Source: Bimastos eiseni (taxonomy: Eukaryota > Annelida > Clitellata > Crassiclitellata > Lumbricidae). Taken from it: a stretch of DNA of 64,000 nucleotides. Position numbers and translations under genes: made by a program. Every line of letters begins with the position of its first letter. The first letter of the stretch is position 1. The stretch is from positions 1,049,857 to 1,113,856 of the forward strand of contig OY365817.1 in NCBI GenBank assembly GCA_959347315.1, read 5' to 3'. The notes below the pieces were generated by a model. That model saw only the letters and a program-made list of their open reading frames with translations, did not search any database and was not told where the DNA came from. Shown in pieces: positions 12,896 to 25,579 of this stretch.

Positions 12896-13126
12896 CTCAT
12901 TTAACCAACGCCACCTCTTAACGAAAGAGGGACTGGTCAACCTTATGGCTGCGGGAATCTGCATCTGGTGTCTTATCCATGTCTATGCACCCATCGTCCC
13001 AATGCGCCACTGAACACCCAAAAGAGGAACAACAACCAAATGGCTAAAAATTATTCATGGAAGTTGTCTATTTACTTGCATTGCTACTATTTAATGAATG
13101 CATTGACCAGACTACTATTCGAAATT

Positions 13127-13362
13127 TCCATGGGCGGAGCTTTAGGGGGTATGGACAGAAGGTCCCATCCAAAATTTCAGATGGTAGGGATAAAGCTGCT
13201 CATAACATCCCCTCAAATATTTCATAAATATTATAAATTTCTACAGTGTTTCTAAAGTTCATCCATTTTGCTGCAGCCTGCATCCATATGTTTGAGAATT
13301 GTCCCCAAACTCCAATTTTGTCAATATGTCCCAAAACCTAGGACAAAGTCTCCGCCTATGCA
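13127..13362. mobile_element. Possible MITE with GGCGGAG-type inverted ends
   Basis: The left end CATGGGCGGAGCTTT is matched on the right by AAGTCTCCGCCTATG in inverse orientation, with one inserted base and one mismatch. The interior has the reciprocal GGGGGTATGGAC and TGTCCCAAAACC. Target duplications are not clear. Confidence 0.4.
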
Positions 13363-13379
13363 AACTTTCACTAGTGTGA

Positions 13380-15660
13380 GCGAATTCCTTCCCTTTCCCT
13401 CCCCATGCAAGATCAATAGCTAATGACACTTATTGATCGTAGGCCTATTTGCAACTATGTTGGTCACAAACCAAAAAACCATGAAATCGATTCTAATAAA
13501 ATTCGAATTTGAATTTGAATACGAAAATGGGGTCAGAATGGTTCATTGGTTACCCAATAAATGTGGGTGTTGTGTTCGCTCGTTAATAAGCTGGTTTTTC
13601 GTGAATAAGATGGCTTTTAGCTCTGAGATAGAGCTCCATAAAACTGGAGCTCACAATTGCTGTATCTATCGATAGAGGTCCGCAACAGAGTTTAAATGCA
13701 GGAGTGTGTCAGAAATGGTCTGATCATGCATGGGATCGTAGACCCCTAATCTTCAGATTTTACAGCTCCCACACAAATTCGCTGTCATTCGCACGCGCTT
13801 ACTCCCCAGAAAATCGACAGAGGAGGTTCGAGGTCAAAGATCAAATGGGCGAGGGAGGCAAACAGTCAGACTACTAAGATGGATGGCATTTAGATTGAAG
13901 CGAAGTAGAAAGACAAGGAATCAGCTAGGATAGGATTCGTGAGGAGAAGTCTTATCTTCTTGGTCTTATTATAATAATTATAAACTTATTAATTCCACAT
14001 TATGCGGGCGATTTTATTAACTCGGCGCCTGGGCTTGTAATCAAGTGAACAGCTGTCAAAGCCGAACGGCTTATTTGAACGCTGTCGTTGAAGTCGACGA
14101 CGCTTCGGTGGTGATAATAATTCTAAGAATGTGTAAACTCCGCTGTAAATAGTAAATCGCACGCCGTTGAGTACGACCGACGTTAGAGTTTTGTTATTGT
14201 TATGAATTATGCTCTAAACACTCATCTCACGATAGATAATGCAAGTTAAGCTTAATCGTTTAGAAAGCGCAGTTCCGAACCTAAAATCTATGTAAACTCT
14301 TCTTTCAACTAGGACTATTATCATCCGCTTTGAAAAAATGAAAAGTCCCGTAAGCTTATAACTTTGTAATAGTACCAAAGATGCCACTAGGCTAATGCCA
14401 ATAACAGCCTGTAGTTGCAGTAACAATAATTATATTGACAATAACGACGAATGGACGTTTTAATACTATTCTTACATAAGTTCAAAATGTCAATGTCGGT
14501 CACATAATATAAGCCCTACAGGCCCCTACTCTAAAAAAGATAGGTCTTGGGCCGTGTATTTTGATTGTATCCAGATATCTTATTCTCAGGACTTCTAAAG
14601 CGTAACTAAAACCAAGCAGATGGCATTATCTTTTTAACGAGCGCATGCTCTACAAAGTCAGGTAGATTCCTTGACCCAGCGTGGTGTCAGTGTCATCCGA
14701 GATTAGACACCTCTGAAGTTATTGCTTATCGCAAGGTGTCCCAGAGGTTAAACGCGGGTTGCCGACGTTACAACATCTTTTAAATCTTACCGAAATCTGT
14801 GTAATTATCATCTGATAAAGACAGTGGTCGGTGTTCACGGGGCGTCAATCAAAGTCATTTAACGACGTCAAAACCGCGATAACGAATCGAATACAGTGTT
14901 ACAAAACAAGCGTCGACAAGCGGACCAACCAGAGAGGCTATTACAACAGGCCGACGGGAAGAGTGCTGATGGTCGAAGTCAATGGCGGATGGTTAGCGCT
15001 GAAGGATTATACAACGATTCAAACAAACGCGATCTCTGCCTAATTTTCTTTCTACCGGTTAGACATTTTGCAATTAAACAAATAAACTTGAATGTTTGTA
15101 ACTGTTAAGATATTTGGAGATTGTTGCTTATTTTGCCAAGTGAAGCTTTTGCAGCTGCCGTTGAAGCTTGCTTTGGACAAAGACCCAAATAGTAAATAAT
15201 AGTAAGTAAGTTTGTGAGCAACCATTCGGTTTCTGGAACATCGGATGTTATAATTGCTTCAAGTGAACGGTACATATATGGTGCAGGTCATATCAGTACC
15301 ATGTTAATAATATCCAGAAAATGGATGTACCTATTTAGCGGGATTGTTAAAATGAATGAATGATTGATTTTATTGCCTGTGATAAGGATGATTTTAAATG
15401 TTAAATAATGAACGAAGTTATATATCGTAAGTGACGTTTATTATAATTATGTCGTTTTGAGCGGTAGTGAATTCTGAATTACATGTGCATTTGATTTTAA
15501 AACATTAGTAAATAAATTTGCAACATTGATGAATCCAAATACTAATGCTACACTGTGATTCTGATATTTCGATTTTGTTTATTTATAACTGACAGATTAA
15601 TTATCTATAACATGTTCAACCAAGAAGCCCATCTTAGAAATTTTTTGAGTGATTTGGTTC
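13380..15660. other. Mostly unique DNA, no supportable gene
   Basis: A 70-codon frame at 14831-15043 (+) ends in VLMVEVNGGWLALKDY, faintly recalling the GGGW part of GAS2-related domains. It has no flanking conserved residues or clear splice context, so I do not call it. The rest shows no feature. Confidence 0.4.
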
Positions 15661-15666
15661 AATAAC

Positions 15667-16077
15667 TTAGTGAAATTGCATTATACAGTGAATGATCTGT
15701 TGAGTTTCTTTACCAAAGAATGCAAGAAAGTGATGGCGGAAATGAGATTGAAACGTTTTGCATTTGAGATCATAACCTATTGGCAAAATTGGTAATATAA
15801 GTGATGTAATAGTTGTGACACTGAACAAAGTCTCAATTGAGACTTTGGGACAAACACAGTAACAGATGTCGGTCATTAGAAGGATTTTGGAGTACCCGTT
15901 GGTACAAAGCTGACCGATGCAAAACATCTTATATCCGCACATTAGCCATCTTCTCACTATATCTGCTAAATTACCTCTAACAACGACGACTCCGGAGTGT
16001 ACCTTTTCGGCAAAGAAAATTCCTGAGACTTGGTGACTGACGTCAACAAGCAAGCAATGGCTCTCGCTTATATTCAC
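15667..16077 (-). other. Unassigned 136-codon open frame
   Basis: The longest non-repetitive open frame in the left third of the window. It starts with an ATG in normal-complexity sequence and has mixed residue composition, including a hydrophobic ITSLILPILPIG stretch near residue 90. I recognise no domain, no homologous copy elsewhere in the window, and no clear splice sites around it. It could be a chance frame, an old transposon piece or a real exon. A perfect 20-bp palindrome lies inside it at 15827-15846. Confidence 0.2.
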
Positions 16078-16079
16078 AA

Positions 16080-17400
16080 AGATTGAGCAGACATTATTGG
16101 TCGATTAGAGGAGAAATCGACAGCTGAAGAGCTCTCTTGGACCAGAGAAACTGAGACTCAATTGATGGAAAGGAAGTTATGAATTTAGAATGGCAGTTTG
16201 TTGTTTTGATTTAAAAGTAGCCTATAAGTGATCAGCTTCACTTAGTGAAGCAATGTTAATGCGTTTTATTTCGTTCTCAAGCGTCATGCTGTGAATCTGT
16301 TAAAAAAAAAAGTGATATTGATTCCTTGATTGGCCTAAATTTCGTGCCTTTGGAGTTTGCCCCATATGCTTACTGATGGGTCCTTTGAATTCCACAGCTT
16401 CAAAGTACAAACCCTATGTTAAAATGCTAGCTATGCTCCTCGGAAGTTGGAACTAAATACAAGTTATAATACTTCATCTCTGTATTCCTGTCTTGCGAGC
16501 TGTGGCTCGAGCTCACTGATATGTCCTTTCCTCAGTTCACAAGTGCCTGAAGTCTGTATTATTCTATATTAATTTCACTGGTTTGGGTTGGGAGGAGCCA
16601 GTGATAAGTTTTTCTTGAAGTGGCATTTTATGAATGTCAGATTACCTTACAGCTTACCTCTGTTTATGTATGCTCCTTAGGGTTTCTTATGCAATGGGCC
16701 TCATGAGAACAGTATTGCTGTTAAGTATATGCTCTCTTTATCCAATGCAGCTTATGAATTATGAAATTCACAGTTTCACAACATGCAGCTGTTTGATTAA
16801 ATTACATGGCTGAGCATTGATCTGGTCAGTAACTCACAACATGGTACTGGCTTAAGCATAGAGGCTAAGAGAGCATATATCTACTCACAAGCCATATGTC
16901 CACGACCTTAGGATTGAAAGTACTCTTGGATGAAGGACTATATAAGACTAAGAATTGAGCTTTTTATCTGCTCCATTATGGGTACTGAATAAGTGACTGT
17001 TTTTATTCACTTTTTTTATTAGGATGATTTATATCACATCCCTTCAAGAGCATCTTCTCAGGACTGCTCCCGACCCAGCCTTGACTTGCTCTGTTTTTGA
17101 TCTGTTGAATGACAAAACATGCATTGCTTTTGAGACATTCTGTGACAATTTTAACGATGGGCTGAATTGATTTCCTTGTCACTTCTGATACACAGCGTCA
17201 CACCTCTGCTGCTGCCCCAATTAATGGAACCGAAGTCCCAACTCATTTTCTTCCAATAAGAAATGCCCCAAAACTCATTATTTCTCATTGGCTTTCAAAC
17301 ATCTAACACCTCTTCACTGATTTTCAGTTTGTGTGACCTTGCATGTGTTAAAAATAGTTTTAATAATAATTTTACTTATTATGTATTGGATTTTTGTAAG
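16080..17400. other. No gene seen
   Basis: AT-rich unique sequence without supportable exon or repeat. Confidence 0.4.
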
Positions 17401-17404
17401 AACT

Positions 17405-17615
17405 TTTGTGTGTGGTTAGACCATGGCTTCATGTTAAAGTGGTGAAAGTTGTGAAACCATGACATCATTGTTATAGTTGTGTGGTGAAACCATACCATCA
17501 TGTCAAAGTGGTGTGGTGAAACCATGTCATTGTATTAAAGTTATGTGGTGAAACTGTGGCATTCTGTTAAAGTAGTGTGGCAAAACCACAACATCATGTT
17601 ATTGTCCACTTATCC
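17405..17615. repeat. ~40-bp minisatellite (GTGGTGAAACCATG unit)
   Basis: About five diverged units, each with GTGTGGTGAAACCAT followed by an ATCATGTTAAAG-like segment. Confidence 0.8.
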
Positions 17616-17619
17616 AGAG

Positions 17620-18090
17620 CTGTGTGTTTTATAATAAATCACAATGTCTGGCTTGTCACAGGCAACTGTATTGGGCATTTGAAACTGTTGCAGTATCAGA
17701 TAATGAAGAGGCATTTGACATTGGATCAAATGAGATTGTCTCATTACAGACACCAGGGATTGAATTGCGGGACATTTTATGGGACGCATGAGTATTAATA
17801 ACTACTAAGTTACCAAGTTTAAATTTAAGGATTACCAGATACAGTTAATGCATCTCTGAATCACTGACTGACTGTATATAAATGTTCGATCACACATGCA
17901 ATTACTGATGTTTCACATACTCACTAATCGTGTTCAGATGTTTCTGATTTTGTGATGATATCCTGAATGCCACTAATGCCTTCATCTTTCCTCCACTGTT
18001 TATGGCTCTTTGCATGTTGAAATATTTGTGGTAACTTCTGACCCATTTCCACATTTTGTACTGGCATCTTTTAGGACAATTGGGGTGAGC
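17620..18090. other. No gene seen
   Basis: Unique AT-rich sequence. Confidence 0.35.
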
Positions 18091-18094
18091 AACA

Positions 18095-18345
18095 GTCTAG
18101 CAGTTAGTCCAGCATAGGCCATTGGGGTGCGCGATTAACTGTTGGTTAGCATGATGGACTTTCAACCAAAGGATCTTGGAGCAAACTCTTGGCCAGTTTG
18201 AAGAGTTCCAAGCCCTAGCCATATGGGTTGTGATGAGCACACTGATTGTACACTGTCCGTAGGAGAAGCGTATAGAGAGGGAGGACTGGCCGTAGCATTT
18301 GAACCGAAGAAAGGCATAGCTTAAGGGACTTCTTTTCCTATCCGG
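18095..18345 (+). mobile_element. SINE-like element (family 3)
   Basis: GATTAACTGTTGGTTAGCATGATGGACT resembles a decayed tRNA head with an A-box-like TGGTTAGCATGATGG. Related sequence recurs at 19262-19350, and the body piece AGAGAGGGAGGACTGG resembles sequence near 21990. The B box is degenerate. Confidence 0.45.
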
Positions 18346-18572
18346 TCACTTCAACTCTCTTTAGATCATTATTGCTATTATTGCTAGCATTTTTAATGCA
18401 CACGAAGTCACATTGTCGGAGGTGTAGATGTTTGGAATATTATCATAAAGTTGTTGTCTCTGACACGTTTATGTTCTTGTAATAACATCATTTGATTGCT
18501 AATACTTGTGATAGGGTCAATGTTTCTGAAATTTATATCTTTATGTTTACTGATGCAGTCTTTTGGAGTTGC

Positions 18573-18603
18573 AGTGGGTGTGGGTGTGGGTGTGGGTGTG
18601 GGC
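18573..18603. repeat. (GTGTGG)n short tandem repeat
   Basis: Five near-perfect hexamers, purine-rich. Confidence 0.85.
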
Positions 18604-19261
18604 TTGTTTCAAGTGTTTGTAATGACTTTGGTGTTATTGAAGCTTGTAATGGAGTCCATTTGTACTGATGGTGTCAGTCTTACGCTGGGCTTATGTTTTA
18701 TGGGTCACGTGAGCAGTTGGTACATGTGAGTTGCTATATCTCAGAAACAGTGACTGCTTGGCCAGCAGTTTTGCAGTCTTCTGGTCTGACAGCAGTTGCC
18801 AACCGCTGTCAGCTTAGCCTCAAGCGCTTTAGCTATATCTTGAGTGGATCTGAGATAAATTCTGTGTTCAAGTTGCCCTCTGCTGGTTCCAGGGTGGACG
18901 AATGAGAACACTTGATTGGGGAGGGTAGCCAATGTAGTGAACATGGTTTTCAATTGGCAGTCAATTCTCACTGGGGTCCGATTTGGGAAAAGAGATACTG
19001 AGGTCAGATATATTATATATGTATATATATATATATATAAAGAGAGAAAGAGAGAGTCAAAATTGATCAGATGTCAATTAAAATTTTATTTGCCAATTTG
19101 TTCTTCTTGTCCTAAACCACAATTTATGGGATTTTGCCTAATGAAAAAGCTCTCTGATTCACACACGAACACACACACACACACACGCATGCGAGTACTC
19201 AGTAGTCAGTACAGTCACAACTTAACTGATCAATACTTGCATCTGTTGCATCAGAATGTGA

Positions 19262-19350
19262 ATGTTGTGGATTAGCTGTTGGTTGGTGAGATTAGCATGA
19301 TGGACTGTCAGGCATGGGATTGGGGGGTGCAACTCTAGTAACATCAAATG
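19262..19350 (+). mobile_element. SINE-like fragment (family 3)
   Basis: GATTAGCTGTTGGTTGGTGAG then ATTAGCATGATGGACTGTCA parallel the head of the 18095 element with a small insertion. Confidence 0.4.
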
Positions 19351-19789
19351 ATGTATGTGGCTAAGTCATCTATGAAAGGAGTCAGTCCACTTGACAGTAT
19401 CACAGGCAATTTACCATTTTATTTAATTGTGTATAACAATTTTTTGTCTTAAGATTACTTTACATCATTTCTACCACTATTTATCATTTACATTCAACAA
19501 CAGTTATCACTGGCATGTAGAAAGAACATAACGAAAGCTTAAGGAAAACAATGCAGAATTTACCATTCTACGCTATCATTTTACATTAGCAGTATAATTA
19601 TGTAATTTATATACCATTTTACCATGCTGCACTATTATTTTGCATACCCTGTTTTATACCATTTGCCATTGGCAGAGGCGCAGAGCAGTGTGGTCTGATA
19701 CTTTTGATGATCAATATCCAGGTCTTTGTTTGGGTTCATAATTGAGTTTCATTTGCTTCTTTTCATCTTTTCATTGCCCAGTTGCTCTC

Positions 19790-19915
19790 TATCTGTCTGT
19801 CTGTCTGTCTGTCTCTGTCTGTCTGTCTCTGTCTGCCTGTCTCTTTCTGTCTCTCTCTCTTGCTGTCTGTCTCTCTGTCGCTCTCTGTCTCTCTATATTT
19901 CTCTCTCAGATCTTT
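19790..19915. repeat. (CTGT/CTCT)n pyrimidine tract
   Basis: Alternating CTGT and CTCT tetranucleotides over about 120 bp. Confidence 0.9.
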
Positions 19916-19919
19916 TCAT

Positions 19920-20860
19920 CATCTCAATGAACCAGAGAGAAGACTCTTTCCTCTCCTCATGTTTCCTCTTTCTAGTTGTCTTGTTGTTGATGTTTGTATC
20001 CTGGGTCTTAGTATTAGTTTTCAGAACTAGTTATAAAGGCGCTGGATGTCACCTGTTCACTTCTGATTATTATTTAAGATATAAGGACGATTGAACATAT
20101 CTATATCTATTATCTATTGATGTCTTTTGAAGCTTTTCAGAGGTATCATCATGATCTGAAGGAAGGACCTGAGTTGCATTTGGAAACATTTGCAATGGAT
20201 TTTTATAACAAAATAAACTGTCTAAATCACCTTTGGAATGTAATTTAATGTAATCAATTCTGCTATCATCAACACAAGGAATCAGAATCAGATGACAGTA
20301 ATAATTATAATAGTACTACTACTACTAATAATAATAATACTAATAATAATACTAATAATTAATCAACCTATGGAAAAGTTTTAATTAGCCTGCCCTTAAG
20401 TTTGTTGACTTTATGAGGAAACATATTCCTCTGATAATAATGGCAATAATAAAATTTATAATATCAAAAAGTTGCAATTTTATTAATAATGAAAGTACTG
20501 TGATATTAAAAGGTTCGACCTGGATGGCATTGGAGTATGAGTCTGCGACAAGGGTGGCTCTCAGACAAGGGTAGCTACCAACCCAAAGGACCAGACAAGT
20601 GTGTTTTACCTTGTTGAAGTTTTTAGTTATGACTTTGGTTGGTTGGAACTGAGTAATTGTAGTGGTGGTGAGTATTTTGACGGTGGTACACTGATAAATC
20701 CTGGGTTTTGTATCTGGGATTCAAAGGTGGAAGGCATACTCACCCTCACAATCAGACACAAATGCATTGTACATCATTATACCATGCCATGAACAGTGTC
20801 ATCTGAACAAGTTAGCCATTCCAATTCTGTTTCGTTGTCACTCGATGCGGAGAATTTTCT
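19920..20860. other. No gene seen
   Basis: Unique sequence with a short ACTACTAATAATAAT run at 20315-20362. Confidence 0.4.
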
Positions 20861-20867
20861 GAGGACA

Positions 20868-21335
<468 letters not shown>

Positions 21336-21739
21336 GATAAGACTAAGAGGTATACTGAAATCCACTGAAGAGGTTATTTATGATCTGACAGTTTGATGCT
21401 TATGAGCATAATATTCTGGCATCGTGTGTTGGCTCTTTCTAGACGTTGTGTTTAGAATGAACCATCGGCCAAACAGAGCTTTATCAATGCCCTTAGGCTT
21501 AGGAAACAGACAGACGCCTCCTTGCCTCCTCTGTTGCCTCTATCGGTCGAGGTAATATGGCTACTACTACGACTCAATGGTCGTCGCCGCCGCGTTTGTG
21601 TTTTTGAGCGAGGCATCGTATATCTGTACCGAATAGAAATGATTTTGGATTTCTGGGTCGGTCGTGTTGAGATGTTTGTTTGGATGTTGCGTGTTCTGGT
21701 TTTCTGAATACATCGGCGTTTTGGGCGGGATGTTAGTCT

Positions 21740-21912
21740 GTGTCAATGGGGAGGCTATAGGGAGCTCGATAGATAGTCCGCAGTTTAGAGTGCTGATTGT
21801 TTGTCTAAAGGTTAATGTTCAAATCCTGCGGCTGCAGTGGGCTATCAGCTGGGCTGCTGCTGTGATTGGTTTTATGTCCAGGTGGCTGGCGCTATATGAA
21901 TTTCTCATTCCG
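21740..21912 (+). mobile_element. tRNA-like SINE with LINE-type tail
   Basis: A tRNA-like head (AGTTTAGAGTGCTGATTGTT, then a B-box-like AATGTTCAAATCCTG) is followed by GGGCTGCTGCTGTGATTGGT and ends in GGCGCTATATGAAT, the same terminal motif as the LINE copies. Sharing a 3' tail with a LINE is how many SINEs borrow reverse transcriptase. Confidence 0.6.
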
Positions 21913-22169
21913 CTGTTCTGTTCTTTTACCTAGGGGTTCAGCTGCAGACCGATTGCAATGATGGTAATTTGTTGGTTAGTAGATGAGACGGCAGAGAAGA
22001 GGGCTGACTGGTCTTCTGCCCCTTAGGTCCAGGTTAAGAGACTGGACTTACGCAGTAGTTCCTATCCATTCTTACCCATGGCTTCTTTTTGTGGTTACTT
22101 GAAAGGGAGAACTAGATCACTCATCCCCTTACCCATAGGGAATGCTCTGCTCAAATGTGTGAAGCTCAA

Positions 22170-22465
22170 CAGTGTGTGTGTGTGTGTTTAAGAGTATCTG
22201 TGTGTAATGTGTGTGCAAGTCTTTAACTGTGTCTCATTGTTTATGTGTGTGCAAGTCTGTGTGTCTCTTTGTCTTTGTGTGTGTGAGTATGTATGTATGT
22301 ATGTATGTATGTATGTATGTATGTATGTGTATGTGAGTCTGTAAGTAATGTGTGTCTAAAACTGTCTGTGTGTGTGTGTTTTTTGCATGTGTGTGTGAGT
22401 CTTTGAGTATATGTGTGTGTTTGCTTTATATGTGTGTGTGTCAGTTTGTGTGTCTGTTTGTGACT
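22170..22465. repeat. TG-rich and (TATG)n tract
   Basis: TG runs interrupted by a pure (ATGT)n block at about 22285-22328. Confidence 0.9.
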
Positions 22466-22469
22466 GTGG

Positions 22470-23700
22470 GTGTTCCCATTGCTTGGTGTGTGAGTTGTTA
22501 AGTGATGGATTCAACAGAGCTGATGTATTTATTTACATTACAGTGGAGCAGAGGTCTTATCATTGGAGATCTATATACTCAGTGGGTTTTACTAGGGTTG
22601 CCATATACCTGGATAGCCAAGGGAGGATGAATTGAATGATTCACTCTGTCCAGAGTCACTTCAATAGTAGCAAAGAAACGAATTCAGTACTTTGACCACA
22701 ATAGACAGTCCACCATAGCTATTTCTTAACATTATAGTCAGATAATGGACTATGAATGTCAGGGCTAAATAGAGCTGCATTGAAAGTAACTTAAATAAGT
22801 AAGTGGATTAGATTGATTGTTAGCCTGTCATGTACTGTAGCCTTTAGGGAAGTTAGGGTCAGATTGTTTAAACATAAAGTGTATAAACCTGCCAAAATAA
22901 AATGATTGCCCAATTAGCCTAATACAAAAACTTGACAAAAGCTGGAATTTTTTCAGGTTTTTGGCTTTGCCCGTTGTGCAGAGGACTGGTTGAAAGAAAT
23001 TGGTGTATGTTTAAGGTCGCCAGATGTCCGGCAAAAGGAGGACATGTCCTGTTTGTTGGCCTTATGTCCTCTGTTCTTACTCTGTTTGAGTTTGTTGAGT
23101 CAGTTGATGTAATGGAATTCATGATGAAGAGTTTGGTAATGTTGTCGTTTGAGTGGTCGAGGGAAGAGTAATGGATTATATGTCTAGGCTGTGGATGGTA
23201 TATCCTGAATTAAGTTATTGAAATCACTATATATCCTGAACTGGGTTACTAAACATCAATCTCCTGTATTGCCTTTGTTATTATTATTAAACAAAATAGT
23301 ACATGATTTTGCTGGATAAGGACTTTTTTGCAATAAAACTAAAGGATGCTTGTTTTCTGAATATTTATTCTGTTCAAGTGAATGTAAAACGGTGTGGCTG
23401 AAAGTGAAAATGAAGTCAAATATGTAATTATATCCTGGATCAGGCATTCTTTGATGTGCAACTGCTGATAAGAGAGTTCTGTTGTGGCCTGTTTTGCAGG
23501 CTTGTTTTTCTGTTCTGCAGTGTGCAAATTCCTGATAATTTCGTCTGCTTGTTTTGAAATTTTCGGTTGGTTTTTGCTCTGCTGCAGTGAGTTTGAAGTT
23601 TAATGTTGTGGGTGAAATGGAAAATCATTCGACCAGATTATGTCTTGCTTCTTTTGGTCTAGTAAATGCTCTTCTTGGGGGGATTGGATAATGGTAGGGT
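22470..23700. other. No gene seen
   Basis: Unique AT-rich sequence. Open frames of 60-80 codons have no recognisable content. Confidence 0.4.
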
Positions 23701-23704
23701 ATTC

Positions 23705-23945
23705 ATATTAAGCATCCAAAAGACTGGGATGGTTTGGGCATGTAGAGAGAATGCCAGTTGATGCAATCCCACACAGTACACTAGACTCAACAAGAGTCAA
23801 AGGAAAAAGAAACAAAAGCAGGCCAAGACTAAGATGGGTGTGCAATAAAAATGTATAAATTATTTTAGAAAACAGAGCCCAATCTGAACGGTTACCCAAA
23901 AGCCCGATGGTCCGTCACTAAGACAAGCCTCCTAATTGTTTATCG
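23705..23945 (+). pseudogene. LINE ORF2 extreme C-terminus (WFGHV type)
   Basis: The translation reads KRLGWFGHVERMP, then VKGKRNKSRPRLRWV, an in-frame stop, then NRAQSERLPKS. This matches the GHV...RGRPRxRW...A...R..W order at the end of endonuclease/reverse-transcriptase polyproteins common in invertebrates. Only the end of the ORF is present and it has a premature stop. Confidence 0.8.
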
Positions 23946-23949
23946 ATTC

Positions 23950-24475
23950 CCAGAGACTAGTTATATTTCGTGAAATGTGTGCTAAACTCATTGATAACTG
24001 TCACCAGCCAGTGCTGGATGCAGGATTGCTTGTGTGCGAAAAGACTTTTTCGAAGGGTGAAACATTCGGACAGTCCCATGCATGGTCAGAACTCAAAAGA
24101 GCCCTGGCATAAACCCAAAAGGGATGCGGTATCCAACCCTACTGCTCACCCCTTCATCGGCGCTTCTCTTGGTTGTGTGCTGGCGTCCCTTAGAACGCAA
24201 GTGAACGATGAGAACCGGGTTCAGCCACACACTGCATGGTGAACTGTTACCATGTGACTCTCCTCTTGAAATACCATTACCCCATGCATGCAATATTCGA
24301 TCCTCCATCACTGCTCCCACCACAATCGCATGGGCTTCACAGGAAGTGATAACCGATGACCAACTGCAAGTTACTTAGCCAATAGATCGTAATTAAGCAA
24401 TTGGCATCATGTTTAGGGCATTATGCCTTTACGGCCGAGTTTGGAGTATTGATTTACCGACCTAAGGTGCAACAT
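23950..24475. other. No gene seen
   Basis: Unique sequence without supportable feature. Confidence 0.35.
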
Positions 24476-24479
24476 TTCC

Positions 24480-24672
24480 ATCCTGCCCAGGGGCTATCCG
24501 TTGACAGCGAGCGCTGGACTTAGGCTTACACTAAAGGGAACTTTAAGGGAGCACTTGACTTGACAAATGACCCAGGAAAATGGAGGTCTGATATTCGTAC
24601 CCATCGTCGCCAAATGGCTGGCATCAGGAATTGATTCTAATGATGATGATGATGATGATGATGATGATGTGG
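24480..24672 (+). pseudogene. LINE C-terminal fragment ending in (GAT)n
   Basis: The frame ALDLTNDPGKWRSDIRTHRR resembles the minus-strand frame MDLTNERRQWRSFIVPITTK at 38690-38825, and both end in a GAT/GAC tract. The tract here is (GAT)11 or so at 24638-24668. The shared order suggests one LINE family whose 3' end carries the trinucleotide. Confidence 0.65.
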
Positions 24673-24854
24673 TGTTACACTGAGGTTGAGCGTCCAAATC
24701 ACTGTCTGCCTGTCACTGCCTGATATTTAATGAGCATGTGAGGAGGAGTTCACTGTGATTGGTCCAAGCATTGGAAATATATTCCCTGTTCTGCTTCTGC
24801 AATCAGTTTTCTATTTATGTCATTTAGATCTTAATCAGCAAATGATGACAAGTT

Positions 24855-25135
24855 AAATTACAGAAGTCTAACTTAACTGTCGGTGGCAATGCAAGACGCC
24901 TATTACGTTATACATCTGGTTTAACAATACCGCTGCCTAGCGAATGTAGGATTAGTCAACTTTGGAGTGGGGGGTTACAGGAGGCGAACTCACTCCCTCA
25001 GCTCTACATACCAGTGTGTTAGCTATTCCTCTCCAATCCCCTTCCTGTTGAAGTTGTTCAAGTAGGGGGTTGGGTGCATTTGTGTGACTTTGATAACCAA
25101 TTGACTTTGTTTTGCACTTGTTCCTCACTATAGGT
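24855..25135 (-). mobile_element. SINE family 2 copy
   Basis: GTCTAACTTAACTGTCGGTG, GCAATGCAAGACGCC, ATTAGTCAACTTTGGAG and a stretch ending GCTCTACATACCAGTGTGTTAG follow the same order as the 54480-54830 element. The tRNA-like part is much decayed. Confidence 0.6.
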
Positions 25136-25429
25136 GTAAGCAATGCACTTGAAATGTGGTCTCACATCTTTATCTTTGGCTCCAGATAGACTCTGGTTTT
25201 AGCCTTTGTGACTATGCACTGGTTGATCGGCTGAAGCATCCTTCAACCTAGCGTCCACTGCACTTTTTTTGATAAGTTTTTTAAAGGTGTTTTGCCTTTT
25301 TACTTTGTATCTTCCGATGAGCTTGTGTAGAGCCATGTGGACAAGTATTCTACCTTTTTGCGTTTGAGATCTGTGTTTTAGTTATGGCATGTAAACACCT
25401 GTCCAAGAGTTCTATATCTTCATGCCTCT

Positions 25430-25575
25430 AAGAAGTTTCTCTAGTGTCATATACCTTTGCCGTGTTGCATCATCACCAGTTCCTGACAACTGCGGTTTTG
25501 ATGCGATGGGTACGAATAAATTCACGTCATTGTCCTCAGACATTTGTCAAGTCCTTTGCCTTCATTTTTGCATGT
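25430..25575 (-). pseudogene. LINE C-terminal fragment, related to 24480 and 38690
   Basis: Minus-strand CATTTGTCAAGTCC-side sequence with CACCAGTTCCTGACAACTG parallels the 38690-38830 region (CATTTGTCAAGTCC, ATCAGTTCCTGATGACAGCC). Short and degraded. Confidence 0.5.
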
Positions 25576-25579
25576 TTAC

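Noticed and set aside
14831..15043. GAS2-domain-like frame (VLMVEVNGGWLALKDY)
   Set aside because: Only a GGW-containing stretch is similar; the cysteine pattern and the rest of the domain are absent.
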